Positions 17,301 to 26,324 of a stretch of 64,000 nt of DNA are shown piece by piece (positions within the stretch are counted from its first letter, which is position 1; each line of letters opens with the position of its first letter). The stretch covers positions 1,364,001-1,428,000 of the forward strand of contig OZ244980.1 of the NCBI GenBank assembly GCA_965223035.1. Direction: 5' to 3'. The position numbers were made by a program, and so were the translations under genes. Origin of the DNA: CAMDPA01 sp965223035 (GTDB taxonomy: Bacteria; Pseudomonadota; Alphaproteobacteria; Rhizobiales; Hyphomicrobiaceae). The notes under the pieces are model-generated. The model ran no database searches and was not told the origin of the DNA. It saw only the letters and a program-made list of their open reading frames with translations.

Positions 17301-18524
17301 ATGAACACGCTTGGTCGGCTTGGTTTGGGTGCAGCGTGCGTGATTGCCAGTCTGGGCCAAGCCCAAGCGCAAGATTCAGGCGAGTTGCTGCGTCGCGAGC
17401 TCGAGGCTGGCCGCGCGGCCGTGGTGATCGGCGAGCTGCGCCGCCGCCAGGGTGCCGATCCGCAGGCACGCCTCGGATTGGGCATCGCCCAGTTCACGCG
17501 CGCGGTCGAACGCTTCGCGCACGGGCTCCACCGCTATGGCTTCAAGATGCCGGACAATCCGTTTATGCCGTTCCTGCGTCTGCCCCTTCCGCTTAATGAT
17601 CAGCCGGAGGCCGTTGATTACGAGCGCATCCGTGCCATTTATCAAACCTTTCTCGATGATCTTGCAGCAGCCCGCCAGACCCTGAAGTCGGTTCGCTCCG
17701 GCAACAGCAAGGTCGTTCTCAATATCAACGCCATTCGGCTGAGTTTGGGGGCGGGTGGGCGCACGACGCTCGTGATGAGCCAGATCATCGATACCCTGAC
17801 TGGGTGGTCGGTCAGACCGGTCCAGCGAGTTGAGCCATGGGAGGTGGCCCTCGATCGCGCGGACGCCCTTTGGCTGGCGGGCTATTCCCATCTGCTGTCG
17901 GCCGGGCTGGAATTCATCCTGGCGCATGATTGGCGGCATACGTTCGATGCGACGGCACATGCATTCTTTACCGGGCATGCGGATCATCAACGTTTCGCCG
18001 ATCTCAACGCATCAAGTCGCGCGATCATTGACGGCGAGGATGGATTTGCCGATCAGATCGCCTTGTTGCATCTGATCCATTGGCCGGCCGGTGACCGCGC
18101 CCGCATGGCCGCAGCGCACGCTCACTTGAAGTCGGTTCTCAACATGAGCCGGTTGACTTGGCAGGCCGTCCTCGCTGAGACCGACGACGATCGAGAATGG
18201 CTGCCGGCGCCGCGGCAAAATAGTACCGCAATGAGGGCAATGCCAATCACGGATGGCATACTGGCAGGCTGGCTTGCTGTCCTGGACGAACTGGATGACG
18301 TGCTGGATGGCCGCAAGTTGCTGCCCCATTGGCGGTTCAGTCAAGGCATCGACGTTTCCATGATATTCAAGCAGCCGCAGCCCTTCGACCTCATACTCCT
18401 GCTGACCGGCCATGGTGTGCAACCATTCCTCAAGCCCGGACCGAAGCTCGACGGTCGCGCCTGGCAGCGCTGGAATCAAATATTTGGCAACAATCTGCTA
18501 GGCTACGCCTTCTACTTCAACTGA
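17301..18524 (+). CDS. Exported protein of unknown function, 407 residues
   Basis: The N-terminus MNTLGRLGLGAACVIASLGQAQAQ is a Sec signal peptide with cleavage expected after AQAQ, so the product is probably periplasmic. The first part resembles a helical repeat region (QARLGLGIAQFTRAVERFA). Later parts hold many Trp and His residues (HDWRHTFDATAHAFF, DREWLPAPRQ, LPHWRFSQGID). I do not recognise a domain. ATG 17301 follows AAGAGGGGACAGCG and is preferred to the upstream in-frame start at 17280. Codon use and length argue for a real gene. Confidence 0.75.
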   Translation: MNTLGRLGLGAACVIASLGQAQAQDSGELLRRELEAGRAAVVIGELRRRQGADPQARLGLGIAQFTRAVERFAHGLHRYGFKMPDNPFMPFLRLPLPLNDQPEAVDYERIRAIYQTFLDDLAAARQTLKSVRSGNSKVVLNINAIRLSLGAGGRTTLVMSQIIDTLTGWSVRPVQRVEPWEVALDRADALWLAGYSHLLSAGLEFILAHDWRHTFDATAHAFFTGHADHQRFADLNASSRAIIDGEDGFADQIALLHLIHWPAGDRARMAAAHAHLKSVLNMSRLTWQAVLAETDDDREWLPAPRQNSTAMRAMPITDGILAGWLAVLDELDDVLDGRKLLPHWRFSQGIDVSMIFKQPQPFDLILLLTGHGVQPFLKPGPKLDGRAWQRWNQIFGNNLLGYAFYFN

Positions 18525-18555
18525 GTTTACGCTTGTGACCTCCATTATGTCTGTT

Positions 18556-18770
18556 GCAAAGCGTTTCAGAGTGAGCTGGAACCATCCCGCTCACGGCCCG
18601 GCCATGACAGGGCATGGTGTTCTGGGTGACCAGTATGTTCTGGGTGGCCAGTGGAGGAACGGGCGGGGAAGCGGGCCGGCACGGACGATCCGCCGCAGGC
18701 GGACATGCTCCAGGCGGATCGCCTTGCCGACCCACGCCCCCAGCTCTTCCATCCCCAGCTCTTCCATCCC
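18556..18770. repeat. Module C repeat plus 15-bp duplication
   Basis: Module C: GCGTTTCAGAGTGAGCTGG, CATCCCGCTCACGGCCCGG, then GCGGGCCGGCACGG and the end CCGCCGCAGGCGGACATG (to about 18709). Within it TGTTCTGGGTGGCCAGT-like units are duplicated. Just beyond, CCCCAGCTCTTCCAT occurs twice in a row (about 18738-18768). Confidence 0.75.
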
Positions 18771-18850
18771 CGGCGCCGATTGCGCCGTGCCGCAACGGCG
18801 ATCAGCGATGGCAACATGAGGGCCGGTCCGGACCATTGCCCGCGCGACGC

Positions 18851-19798
18851 TCAAGGGTAGGACAAGATGGTCTCGATCACCTGAACGGCCAGGCGTCGGT
18901 GATGCGCGACAACGGCGAGCTGCGCATTGCTGGCCGGCCTCGCGCTGTCTGCCGGCTCCGGTTGCCTCGGCGATAGATCGCAGACCGTGGTGCCGCGCGC
19001 ATCGCTTCCGTTGAGCGCGATGTCGACGTGTGCCGGTTGGTAGCCGATCACCGTGTCATCGACGAATGGTACGATGGCGCACACGTCATGCAGCGGTGCC
19101 AGCGCGAGCCCTCGTCGTTCCCGTTGACGCGCGAGGTAAAACGCCATCAGATCTGCCACGACGCCCGCCACCTTGCGCCCCGATCGTGCCAGGTGCGCGA
19201 TGTCGGCCTCGTCAAGGCCGGTCTGCAGCGTCACATCAAGGCCCACCAGGCGCAGGGCGACACCACTGTTGAACACCGTCGATGCCGCCTCTGGATCGCA
19301 GTGGATGTTGAATTCCGGGGCCGGCATGAGGGTGCCTTGGGCGCCCGAGCCCCCCATGATGCTGATTTCCCTCAGCCAGTCCCGCAAGCGGGGCTCGCGC
19401 CGCAAGGCCAAGGCGACATTGGTTTGCGGGCCGAGCACGGCCAGCACCAGTTCACCGCGGTTGACCGAAGCCATCTCGATCAGAAAGTCCACAGCGTGCG
19501 CATTTGACGGCAGGCGCTTGGGCTTTGGAAGCTCGGCGCCATCGAGTCCGCCAAGGCCGTGGAACGATGCATGCGCCAGCCGCGATTGCGCCAGGGGCTC
19601 GGCACACCCTTGCGCCACCGGCACGTCGATGCCGGCAAGCTCCAACACGGCCAACGCGTTGCGAGTGGTGTTCTGCAGCGAACTGTTGCCGTACACCGTT
19701 GCCACGCCGACCAGGTCAAGGTGGCGCGCCGCATACAGCAGTGCGATCGCGTCGTCGTGGCCGGGATCGCAATCGATGAAAATCTTGGTGGTACTCAT
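18851..19798 (-). CDS. Inosine/uridine-preferring nucleoside hydrolase
   Basis: A 315-residue ribohydrolase. The calcium-binding signature IDCDPGHDDAIAL lies at residues about 7-19, with VYGNSSLQNTTRNAL, IMGGSG and EFNIHCDPEAA further on. It hydrolyses the N-glycosidic bond of ribonucleosides for base salvage. No signal peptide, so cytosolic. ATG 19798 (MSTTKIFIDCDPG) is chosen; a longer frame to 19840 adds 14 residues without similarity. The next gene upstream, a dead TRAP binding-protein gene, leaves the substrate supply unknown. Confidence 0.93.
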   Translation of the reverse strand: MSTTKIFIDCDPGHDDAIALLYAARHLDLVGVATVYGNSSLQNTTRNALAVLELAGIDVPVAQGCAEPLAQSRLAHASFHGLGGLDGAELPKPKRLPSNAHAVDFLIEMASVNRGELVLAVLGPQTNVALALRREPRLRDWLREISIMGGSGAQGTLMPAPEFNIHCDPEAASTVFNSGVALRLVGLDVTLQTGLDEADIAHLARSGRKVAGVVADLMAFYLARQRERRGLALAPLHDVCAIVPFVDDTVIGYQPAHVDIALNGSDARGTTVCDLSPRQPEPADSARPASNAQLAVVAHHRRLAVQVIETILSYP

Positions 19799-20138
19799 CA
19801 CGGGTCGCCCTGTCGGCTCGTGCTCAAGCCGCGCAAGCAAAACAGCAGCTCCGGTTATATCCCGAAATGCGATGGCGCCCCACGGCCGTGCCGACGTGGA
19901 CGCCCCTTACCCTGGCACTCGCACGCCCGCAATAAACGATCGGCGCCCGGGCACGTCCAAAAGCATCGCTCATATCTGGCCTGTCGCGAAGCCCCCGGCT
20001 CAAGGTCGCCACCACCCACTGCTATGGCTCAAATGTAACGCCAGACCGATATCGGCGGTGGGCCATGCAAAGCATGTTGCGAGTACACGGCGCAGCAGAG
20101 TATGTCATACAATATGAGGGGTCGACGTTAGCGTCGAA

Positions 20139-20175
20139 GAGGCAGCGCTCGCCGAGGGGTATGGAGCGCTGCCTC
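20139..20175. repeat. Perfect 12-bp inverted repeat
   Basis: GAGGCAGCGCTC (20139-20150) pairs with GAGCGCTGCCTC (20164-20175) around a 13-base loop. There is no T-run on either side, so it is a hairpin of unknown role rather than a clear intrinsic terminator. It lies at the distal end of the decayed TRAP gene. The stretch 19799-20138 has no other feature I can support. Confidence 0.5.
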
Positions 20176-20662
20176 GCTACTTCAAGCCTGCCATCACGCC
20201 GGCCCCACGGCGGTTGGCATGGGCGCAATTCTCCAACATCGAGTTTGGCAGAATTCATCGCGATGTCGGGGAAGGCCACCAGCATCGCCAACCAAATGGC
20301 CGTATCCCTTTGACGATTTGGCCCATCGGCACAGCTTCGGCGACGCCCGTCACCACGCACACGTCGATGCCGGCGCGAGGGCTGATCGGCCCCATCTCCA
20401 GCCCGCCGTCGGTACCTTCCTCCACCATCAACGCGTATTCGATGATGGTGGTGTGCGGAAAGATCGACGGCGTGAAACGGGGAATTCCGAATGTGATTTC
20501 GGCAGCACCGTCCACTGCGCATTTGAATTGAGCGGCGGCGCCGTTCTCCGGTGAGCCACCGGGATAGATCTTTATGGTCAGCGTGCCGCCCGACATTTGC
20601 ACGACGGCCTTGGCCCATTGTGACATGATGTGTACATGTTCGATGGCGCCGGACCGGACCAA
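20176..20662 (-). pseudogene. Remnant of a TRAP transporter substrate-binding protein (DctP type)
   Basis: Reading leftwards, MSQWAKAVVQMSGGTLTIKI, then YPGG, AVDGAAEITFGIPRFTP and FPHTTIIEYALMVEEGT follow the DctP pattern in order. The signal peptide and first strand are missing. Similarity continues in a second frame (AMLVAFPDIAMNSAKLD), so there is at least one frameshift or deletion, and the C-terminal half is lost. The 5' truncation lies next to a degenerate module B repeat (20671). No permease genes are adjacent. A dead gene, not a short functional one. Confidence 0.75.
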
Positions 20663-20670
20663 CGACGCTC

Positions 20671-20735
20671 GATCACCTTTGTGCCTTCAATGGGAGCCGG
20701 CTTAGCGGTTCCCAATTAAGGCAAGATGATCTAGC
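20671..20735. repeat. Degenerate module B repeat
   Basis: GATCACCTTTGTGCCTTCAA, then GGGAGCCGGCTTAGCGGTTCC and CAATTAAGGCAAGATGATCT is a diverged B hairpin with the outer GATC borders kept. It sits between the truncated DctP gene and the flavin oxygenase gene. Confidence 0.75.
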
Positions 20736-20827
20736 CGTTGACCGGGCATCGAGGGATTTCGCTCGCCGGGCCGTTCAAGCCTTTGCGAATATGCAGTTGG
20801 GGATTTGTCCATGCGGAGTGCACTTCT

Positions 20828-22012
20828 GTGAGCGGCGATTGTGAAGCCGGCAGCGAGCGTGATCAACTGATCGCGCGCGCCCGTGCGTTGGTACCAAAGC
20901 TACGCGAATATGCGCAACGCTGCGAGACGCAGCGTCGATTGCCCGACGAAGTGGCCGCTGACATTGCGGCTTCTGCGATCACGCGGGTTTGCCAACCGCG
21001 ACGCTTTGGCGGGATGGAGCAAGATTTTGAGACGTTGAGCGAGCTGATGATCGAGCTGTCGCATGGTGACGGCTCCCAGGGCTGGGTGGCCAACGTCTAT
21101 GCCGAGCACGCCTATTGGATCGCGCTGTTTCCAGAGGCCGCGCAACAAGACGTCTGGGGCGCCAATCCGGCAGCGTTCGTGTCGAGCTCGATCTCCCACG
21201 TCGGCAATGACGTTCAACGCACCGCTGATGGATGTATCGTGAGCGGGCGATGGCCCTTCGTCAGTGGCGTTCATCATTCCGATTGGACCGTCATCGGCGA
21301 ACTGATCCCGGAACCCGGGGGAGACGCGCGCTATCATTTCCTGCTGGTTCCTGCCGCAGACCGGAAAGTCATCGATGACTGGCATACGATGGGGATGGCG
21401 GGTACCGGCAGCATGAGCATCGCATTGGATCGTGCCTTCGTGCCCAATCATCGCATGTTGGCCAATTCTGAGGTTGCGGCCGGGACCAGCCCCGGCGCAC
21501 GGATCCACGCCAACCCGATTTACCGGATGCCGGTATTTGGCTTTTCCAGCCTGGGTCTCGCCTCGGTGCCGGTCGGCGTCGCAGAAGCCATGACCAACGA
21601 CTTCGCTGAGTTCGTGGCCGCGCGCATTGCCCGTTCCATCAAGCCTTCCACCATCGCCAGCCTGCAGTCCCGCTTGACGGAAGCCTCCGCCGAGGCGCGC
21701 GCCGCACGGCTGTTGGTGCTGGATGCGGCCCGCGCCAACATGACCAAGTTGCGTGCCGGTGAGGTTCTCGATCAAGGCGATGCGGCACGGACCGCACGCA
21801 ACGGCGCCTATGCCTGCGTGCTCGCGCGCCGGGCTGTGTCGCGTTTGTTCGAGGCCACCGGTGGACAGGGCATTCGTTTAGGCCAACCGATGCAGCGCGC
21901 CTTTCGCGACGTCCAGGCCGGAGCCGCCCATGCTGCGCTCAACTGGGATCTGGCCACCACCAAATTCGGCAGGCTGATGACCGGGCAGCCAGCTGAGCCG
22001 CCGCCATTCTGA
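20828..22012 (+). CDS. Acyl-CoA dehydrogenase-fold flavin monooxygenase (group D)
   Basis: A protein of about 394 residues with the acyl-CoA dehydrogenase fold but the pattern of two-component flavin hydroxylases (HsaA, HpaB/p-hydroxyphenylacetate hydroxylase C2 type): QRRLPDEVAADIAASAI, GGMEQDFETLSELMIELSHG, WPFVSGVHHSDW, GMAGTGSMSIA and a C-terminal AFRDVQAGAAHAALNWD. Such enzymes take reduced flavin from a separate reductase and hydroxylate phenols or related rings. No reductase gene is in this window. The best start is GTG 20828; the only other in-frame option is a TTG at 20738. It is a paralogue of the gene at 27393. Substrate unknown. Confidence 0.83.
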   Translation: MSGDCEAGSERDQLIARARALVPKLREYAQRCETQRRLPDEVAADIAASAITRVCQPRRFGGMEQDFETLSELMIELSHGDGSQGWVANVYAEHAYWIALFPEAAQQDVWGANPAAFVSSSISHVGNDVQRTADGCIVSGRWPFVSGVHHSDWTVIGELIPEPGGDARYHFLLVPAADRKVIDDWHTMGMAGTGSMSIALDRAFVPNHRMLANSEVAAGTSPGARIHANPIYRMPVFGFSSLGLASVPVGVAEAMTNDFAEFVAARIARSIKPSTIASLQSRLTEASAEARAARLLVLDAARANMTKLRAGEVLDQGDAARTARNGAYACVLARRAVSRLFEATGGQGIRLGQPMQRAFRDVQAGAAHAALNWDLATTKFGRLMTGQPAEPPPF

Positions 22013-22099
22013 CAGGACACTGGTCCTCAAATCGCAAGCTGCCAACGGGACGCCGCACCGCGAACGGGGGCGCTTCGGCTTTGAGCATTCCACAGTGTA

Positions 22100-22240
22100 A
22101 TCGAACCCTCCCGCTGCCCCGCCCCGTTCCTCCACTCGCCACCCAAGGGCATGATAGTCTGGGTGGCCCGCCTTGCCAGCCACGGCGGGCGAGCGGGCCG
22201 GCACGGCGATGCCGCCGAAGGCGGACATAGTCTCAACGTT
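22100..22240. repeat. Module C repeat
   Basis: AATCGAACCCTCCCGCTGCC ... GTCTGGGTGGCC ... GAGCGGGCCGGCACGG ... CCGCCGAAGGCGGACATAG. It fills the space between two converging flavoenzyme genes and has no A or B partner. Confidence 0.75.
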
Positions 22241-22310
22241 GCCGACGAACGTGATCCGCGCTCTCGGTCGGGCCCGAGGTTTGCACTCCAGCAAGCGCTC
22301 ACACGACGTC

Positions 22311-23975
22311 CTACGGCGCACCGGATCCGATGACCGTGGCGACGATGCGATCCGGGCTGCCGTCCCGCTCGCTTCCGCGCCAGGCCACGATCTGGTCCGG
22401 CCTGATCAGTGCCAGGTCGGCCTCATAAAGTTCCCGCACGTCTTTGTTTGCCACATCGACCACTTTCAGGTCGAGACCGGCGGCGGCGAAGGCGCGCTCC
22501 AACCGTGACGTCTCGCTTCCAGCTTTGGTTTTCAACAGGGTCCATTCCATGTTGAACAGGTCGTACAGGGAACGACCATCATCGAGCCAGAAGTGCGGCG
22601 CCCGACCTCCGGGACAGGCGGTAGGATGATAGACATTGGGGCCGTCCGGCGGGGGTTGTGTGCCATCGCCGACCACGATGGGCGAGCCATCATAGCGGGC
22701 GCCAAAGGTAAACCCCGGAATGTTGAACTCGATCCGGGCATGGCGATGATAGTAGGCGCTGGCGATCGCACGGGCTTGCTGGCCTTGCGCCGTGTCGTCT
22801 TCCAGTTCCGGACTGGCAACGAAATTACCGAGCGAATCGGCCAGCTCGCGCGCATAACGGGTGTTGCGCAGCGCAATGGCCCGGCGTTCGATTTCGTAGG
22901 ACTGCAGCAACTCCTGGCCGCCGCGACCATTCACCAGAGCGGCGAGCTTCCAGCCCAAATTTACGGCATCCTCAACCGCGGTGTTGTATCCCATGCCGCC
23001 GGCCGGGGTGAACAAATGGGCCGCATCGCCACCGATCAGGATGCGGCCCACCCGCATCCTTTCCGCGACCAGCGTGTAACCGGCGGTCCACGAGACGCGC
23101 GACAATACTTCGATCGGCAAGCTTTTGCCCCACCCCAGGTAAACCTGGCGCTCGGCTTCCCGGTCGCTCAACGACGCTTCATCTTGTCCTGGCATCAATT
23201 GAAAATGATAGGCGAATTCCCGAACCCCATCGATCGCGGTCATGAAGGCGCGTTGCTCAGCGTTGACGGTGACGTTCATCCAGGCCGGCTTATGCGGCAT
23301 TGCGGCATAGAAATCGTCGCAGCGCAGATAAATGGCGTACATGCGCCCGCCCATGAACTCACGTTGAACGCCGGCTTCGCCGACCAGTTTGAGGCCGAGC
23401 TGCCGTCTGACCGGCGAGCGGGCGCCGTCGGCCGCAACCATGTAGTGCGCGCGCGTTACCGATCGCGGACCACCTCTGACCGGTTCGGTGATGCACGTGA
23501 CGGCCGAGCCGTCATCGCTAAAGGACACCAGCTCGGTGTTGAAGTGAATCAAATTGGTCGGATACTTTCGTGCGTGCTTCAACAAAACCCGCTCGACGTA
23601 TTTCTGTGACACGCGATGCGGAAGCTCGGCCGCGCTCCATGATCCCGTCAGGCCTCGGATCACCTGCCTGGCGTCTTGCGCCGGGGGCATCTTAAAGCGC
23701 GCGAGTTCGTAGGTGGACAATCGCGTGTAATAGGCGATATCCGGCGGGAAATCCGGGGGCATCCCCATGTTGCGGATCTCGTCGGCGAATCCGTGCCGCC
23801 GATAGTGCTCCATGGTGCGGGCCTGGGTCGCGTTTGCCTGCGGATTAAAAGCCGTCCCGTCCTTGAGCTCAACCATTACGACGCGAACACCACGGCGGCC
23901 AAGCTCATTGGCGAGCATCAAGCCGCAAGGTCCGCAACCGACGATGAACACGTCTGTTGTTTCAGGCAGTTGCAT
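22311..23975 (-). CDS. FAD-dependent aromatic hydroxylase, PheA/TfdB family
   Basis: A 554-residue group A flavoprotein hydroxylase. N-terminal dinucleotide fold GCGPCGLMLANELGRRG at about residue 13, the DG motif VAADGARSPVRRQLG, and the GD motif RILIGGDAAHLFTPAGGMG. The C-terminal thioredoxin-like region matches phenol 2-monooxygenase and 2,4-dichlorophenol hydroxylase types. It would use NAD(P)H and O2 to hydroxylate a phenolic ring, single-component. The product converges with the group D oxygenase, so the two are not one operon. Exact substrate cannot be told. Confidence 0.9.
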   Translation of the reverse strand: MQLPETTDVFIVGCGPCGLMLANELGRRGVRVVMVELKDGTAFNPQANATQARTMEHYRRHGFADEIRNMGMPPDFPPDIAYYTRLSTYELARFKMPPAQDARQVIRGLTGSWSAAELPHRVSQKYVERVLLKHARKYPTNLIHFNTELVSFSDDGSAVTCITEPVRGGPRSVTRAHYMVAADGARSPVRRQLGLKLVGEAGVQREFMGGRMYAIYLRCDDFYAAMPHKPAWMNVTVNAEQRAFMTAIDGVREFAYHFQLMPGQDEASLSDREAERQVYLGWGKSLPIEVLSRVSWTAGYTLVAERMRVGRILIGGDAAHLFTPAGGMGYNTAVEDAVNLGWKLAALVNGRGGQELLQSYEIERRAIALRNTRYARELADSLGNFVASPELEDDTAQGQQARAIASAYYHRHARIEFNIPGFTFGARYDGSPIVVGDGTQPPPDGPNVYHPTACPGGRAPHFWLDDGRSLYDLFNMEWTLLKTKAGSETSRLERAFAAAGLDLKVVDVANKDVRELYEADLALIRPDQIVAWRGSERDGSPDRIVATVIGSGAP

Positions 23976-24526
23976 CCGTCACATCCAGTGGTCTTAACAT
24001 GGTTATCGCGGGTCCTGGGGCGAAGCCCGAAACAGCGCTGTTCCGGGACAGAGGTCAGCCCGCGCGCCGCCGGCGCATGCGGCATCCGAGCGCTGTACGG
24101 CCTTGCCATTGAGGCAAGGTTCGGTGTGCTGCCGGTAGACGCGTCGAGGCCTTGAGCGGCAACATCGACCACCGCTTGCAGCGACGTCAAGTTCGTCGGC
24201 CGGTGGGATCAAGCGCTAGGTTGACATCAACTCGCGAACGGACCTGTTATGTCCAAACGTTGTGATGTCGTAGGACACGCAATCGTGTTGGTCGGGACAA
24301 GTGAGTGAGGCGGACCGGAAGCTCGTGGCATCAACGCCGATCGCACGAGGGCAATATCAAACCAACGGCTTGGCGACCATCGTAAGGCGGCGGGAGCTAT
24401 TTTGAAGCAAGAATTCGCCCGTGGCCCGCTCCAGACATTGGGTGAACGGCTGGTTGTGGACACAGGCAATTTTCGTCCGATCGGGCGACGCAGTGGTCAA
24501 TGTGCGAAACGGAACGGAGGCTAGTC
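23976..24526. other. Gap without a recognisable gene
   Basis: Only short frames without motifs are present. I checked the stretch before the SMR gene for a guanidine riboswitch and do not see the conserved elements. It probably holds the promoters of the two divergent neighbours. Confidence 0.4.
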
Positions 24527-24853
24527 ATGGCTTGGGTCTATCTGATCGTTGCCGGCATCTTTGAGTGGGGCTGGCCCGTTGGGCTGAAGCTTGGCATGAC
24601 TGCGGCGGGGCTTCGCTGGGGATGGATCGCGTTTGCTGTGGTGTGCATGGCATTGAGCGGCGCCCTTCTCCTCATCGCGCAGAAAACCATTCCAATCGGA
24701 ACCGCCTATGCCGTGTGGACCGGAATTGGCGTGGTAGGCGCATTTTCGATCGGCATCATTTTCCTGGGCGAGACCGCCGCGTTCTGGCGCTTTTTTTTCG
24801 TGGGGTTGATCGTGGCAGGGATGGTCGGTCTCAAAGTGGTTTCCGCAAGCTAA
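24527..24853 (+). CDS. sugE: Small multidrug resistance (SMR) transporter, SugE/Gdx subtype
   Basis: A 108-residue four-helix inner-membrane protein. The first helix has the key acidic residue in AGIFEWGWPVGLKLG, followed by KTIPIGTAYAVWTGIG and GETAAFWRF. The W-x-x-x-L-K pattern and PIGTAYAVWTGIGVVGA place it with SugE/Gdx proteins, several of which export guanidinium in exchange for protons; others handle quaternary ammonium compounds. ATG 24527 follows GGAACGGAGGCTAGTC. No partner SMR gene is adjacent, so it would act as a homodimer. Confidence 0.9.
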   Translation: MAWVYLIVAGIFEWGWPVGLKLGMTAAGLRWGWIAFAVVCMALSGALLLIAQKTIPIGTAYAVWTGIGVVGAFSIGIIFLGETAAFWRFFFVGLIVAGMVGLKVVSAS

Positions 24854-24935
24854 TCATCTTGTGTTCTGGATCGAACGCTTGGTTGCGGACGCAGGCCGCC
24901 TGCATTCGTTAATCCAGAGCACAAACCAATGGTAG

Positions 24936-25130
24936 GCTAGATCATCGTGCCTTAACATGGTGAGCAACCTTCTGCTTTTTGATCGGGATCGTTTCGAGTC
25001 CGATGAAAAGCAGAAGGTTGCTCTAGGGCTCCGGGCTGACGCTTTGGCACCAAGCGTTGCTGGCGGAGTTCGATGGCGTTTGAGTGTGAGCAGCAACCAT
25101 CCCGCTCCCCGGCCGTCCGGTGATAGACGT
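24936..25130. repeat. Composite repeat: half B, diverged A, start of C
   Basis: GGCTAGATCATCGTGCCTTAA (24936-24956) is half of module B. A variant A hairpin follows (24962-25025) with arms AGCAACCTTCTGCTTTT and AAAAGCAGAAGGTTGCT, in which both arms carry matched changes from the usual TGCCTTT. Then GTGTGAGCAGCAACCATCCC (25083-) begins a C module that breaks off. The matching substitutions preserve pairing. Bases 25131-25493 hold nothing I can name. Confidence 0.75.
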
Positions 25131-25493
25131 CACCAGCGATCGGTCGGCCGGCTCGCCCGATCTGCCGAGGCAGGCAACACCGGGTATTCAATTGACTGTC
25201 GCGACTGCGGCTGGAGCCCTACTTCGATCTTGGCGCTCCTGGCCGGGCGTTTGCCCTGCTGTCGAAGCGTGGCGCTCGAACGCGCACCGCCGCCGACATC
25301 TCGTCGTCTGCACACTTGTCAGGTCAATGCGTTGGGGCCGAGGCGCGCTGGGCAACGTTCGACACCACCAAGAGCCTTGTGGTTCGGCGCAATGGCGGGT
25401 AAATCACATGCGCGCTATGACGGCTCGCCCGCGGCTGGTCGTGTGCCTACGTTGAGGCGTTCCGCGCCGTCAACGGCTGGGGGCGTGCACAAC

Positions 25494-25583
25494 GGATGGG
25501 TGGCCGAGTGGTTTAAGGCACCGGTCTTGAAAACCGGCGTGGGTTCACGCTCACCGGGGGTTCGAATCCCTCCCCATCCGCCA
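25494..25583 (+). tRNA. tRNA-Ser (anticodon TGA), CCA encoded
   Basis: Acceptor stem GGATGGG pairs with CCCATCC, discriminator G, then CCA. The anticodon stem-loop CCGGT-CTTGAAA-ACCGG gives TGA. A long variable arm (GTGGGTTCACGCTCAC) marks it as a serine tRNA; T-loop GTTCGAATC. Remnants of mobile-element genes begin within 100 bases downstream, consistent with use of this gene as an integration site. Confidence 0.97.
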
Positions 25584-25675
25584 TGACCATCGTTTAACTC
25601 ATTGAAAAGACTGATAATTTTATCGGGATGAAGATTTGTTCCCACAACCAGTCCCACAACGAGTCTTGCAATGGC

Positions 25676-25852
25676 CGGTGGACTCCCATCATCTCCCGTT
25701 CGCACGCCCTCGGTACACAGGCGCTCCACTTCCGTCATCGGCATGTCATGGCGGCCGCCAATCTGGGCGGTTCGGAGCTTCCCCTGGGCGATCATCTGGT
25801 ACATCGTCGAGCGCGGGATTTGCGTCAGATTCACTGCCTCGGCGAGTGCCGG
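25676..25852 (-). pseudogene. Remnant of an excisionase-like helix-turn-helix protein
   Basis: The translated segment LTQIPRSTMYQMIAQGKLRT followed by AQIGGRHDMPMTEVERL has the pattern of AlpA/excisionase-type HTH proteins (helix-turn-helix, then a basic loop and a V-E-R-L helix). It is fused in frame to a Rad52-like scrap and then runs through the tRNA-Ser on the other strand, so it is not an intact gene. Confidence 0.55.
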
Positions 25853-25864
25853 CGCCCCGCAACC

Positions 25865-26053
25865 CGGCGCCGGAGCCGGCAGCAGTGCCTTGAGCCGGGC
25901 CAGCTCGGCGGGCTCGATGCGGCAGGCGCCATCGACCCGCACCCAGGGCGCGTCGATGTCGTAGAGGTAGCGGCCGAGGCCCCACCATACGGCGGCGCGC
26001 TTGAAGGCGTCGGAGCAGCCGCCGTTGACGGCCATCTCGCGCGCGCTCATCGG
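25865..26053 (-). pseudogene. Remnant of a Rad52/22-type single-strand annealing protein
   Basis: CSDAFKRAAVWWGLGRYLYD followed by IDAPWVRV is the conserved C-terminal part of the Rad52/22 core found in phage and integrative-element annealing proteins. The N-terminal catalytic region is missing. Together with the HTH scrap and the IS91-type scrap it marks a degraded mobile element next to tRNA-Ser. Confidence 0.6.
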
Positions 26054-26114
26054 TGACGTCGCCGGTCGCCAACGCATCGCCGCTCGGCCTCGGTCGTGCT
26101 TTGATCCTCGACGC

Positions 26115-26255
26115 CATCGTCGCGCGTAGCCCTTGCGCAGCAATGGCGTTTCGTTCGCGCGCCTTGGCGATCAGCCCCGCCTTCGTGCCACCGCCCAGCA
26201 GTCCATAGGGGCGGATGCGGTGGAAGCCTGTGGGCCGGCGGCGACGCACGTCGCC
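26115..26255 (-). pseudogene. Remnant of an IS91-family transposase C-terminus
   Basis: RRRRPTGFHRIRPYGLLGGG followed by TKAGLIAKARERN matches the end of the IS91/IS801 Y2 transposases (pattern GFHRIRHYGLL ... K ... A-R-A/E-R). Only about 35 residues remain. The match is by memory of the family pattern and short, so moderate confidence. Confidence 0.55.
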
Positions 26256-26324
26256 GATGGGACGGATGCTGACTGATGGGACGGATGTAGCACATGTTCT
26301 GCCTGATATCCAAACAGCTGGTGT

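Noticed and set aside
20139..20175. Intrinsic terminator
   Set aside because: The hairpin is perfect but has no T-run on either side, so I list it only as an inverted repeat.
24241..24520. Guanidine riboswitch before the SugE-type gene
   Set aside because: I looked for the conserved guanidine-I pattern and found no convincing match; only a few short similar words.
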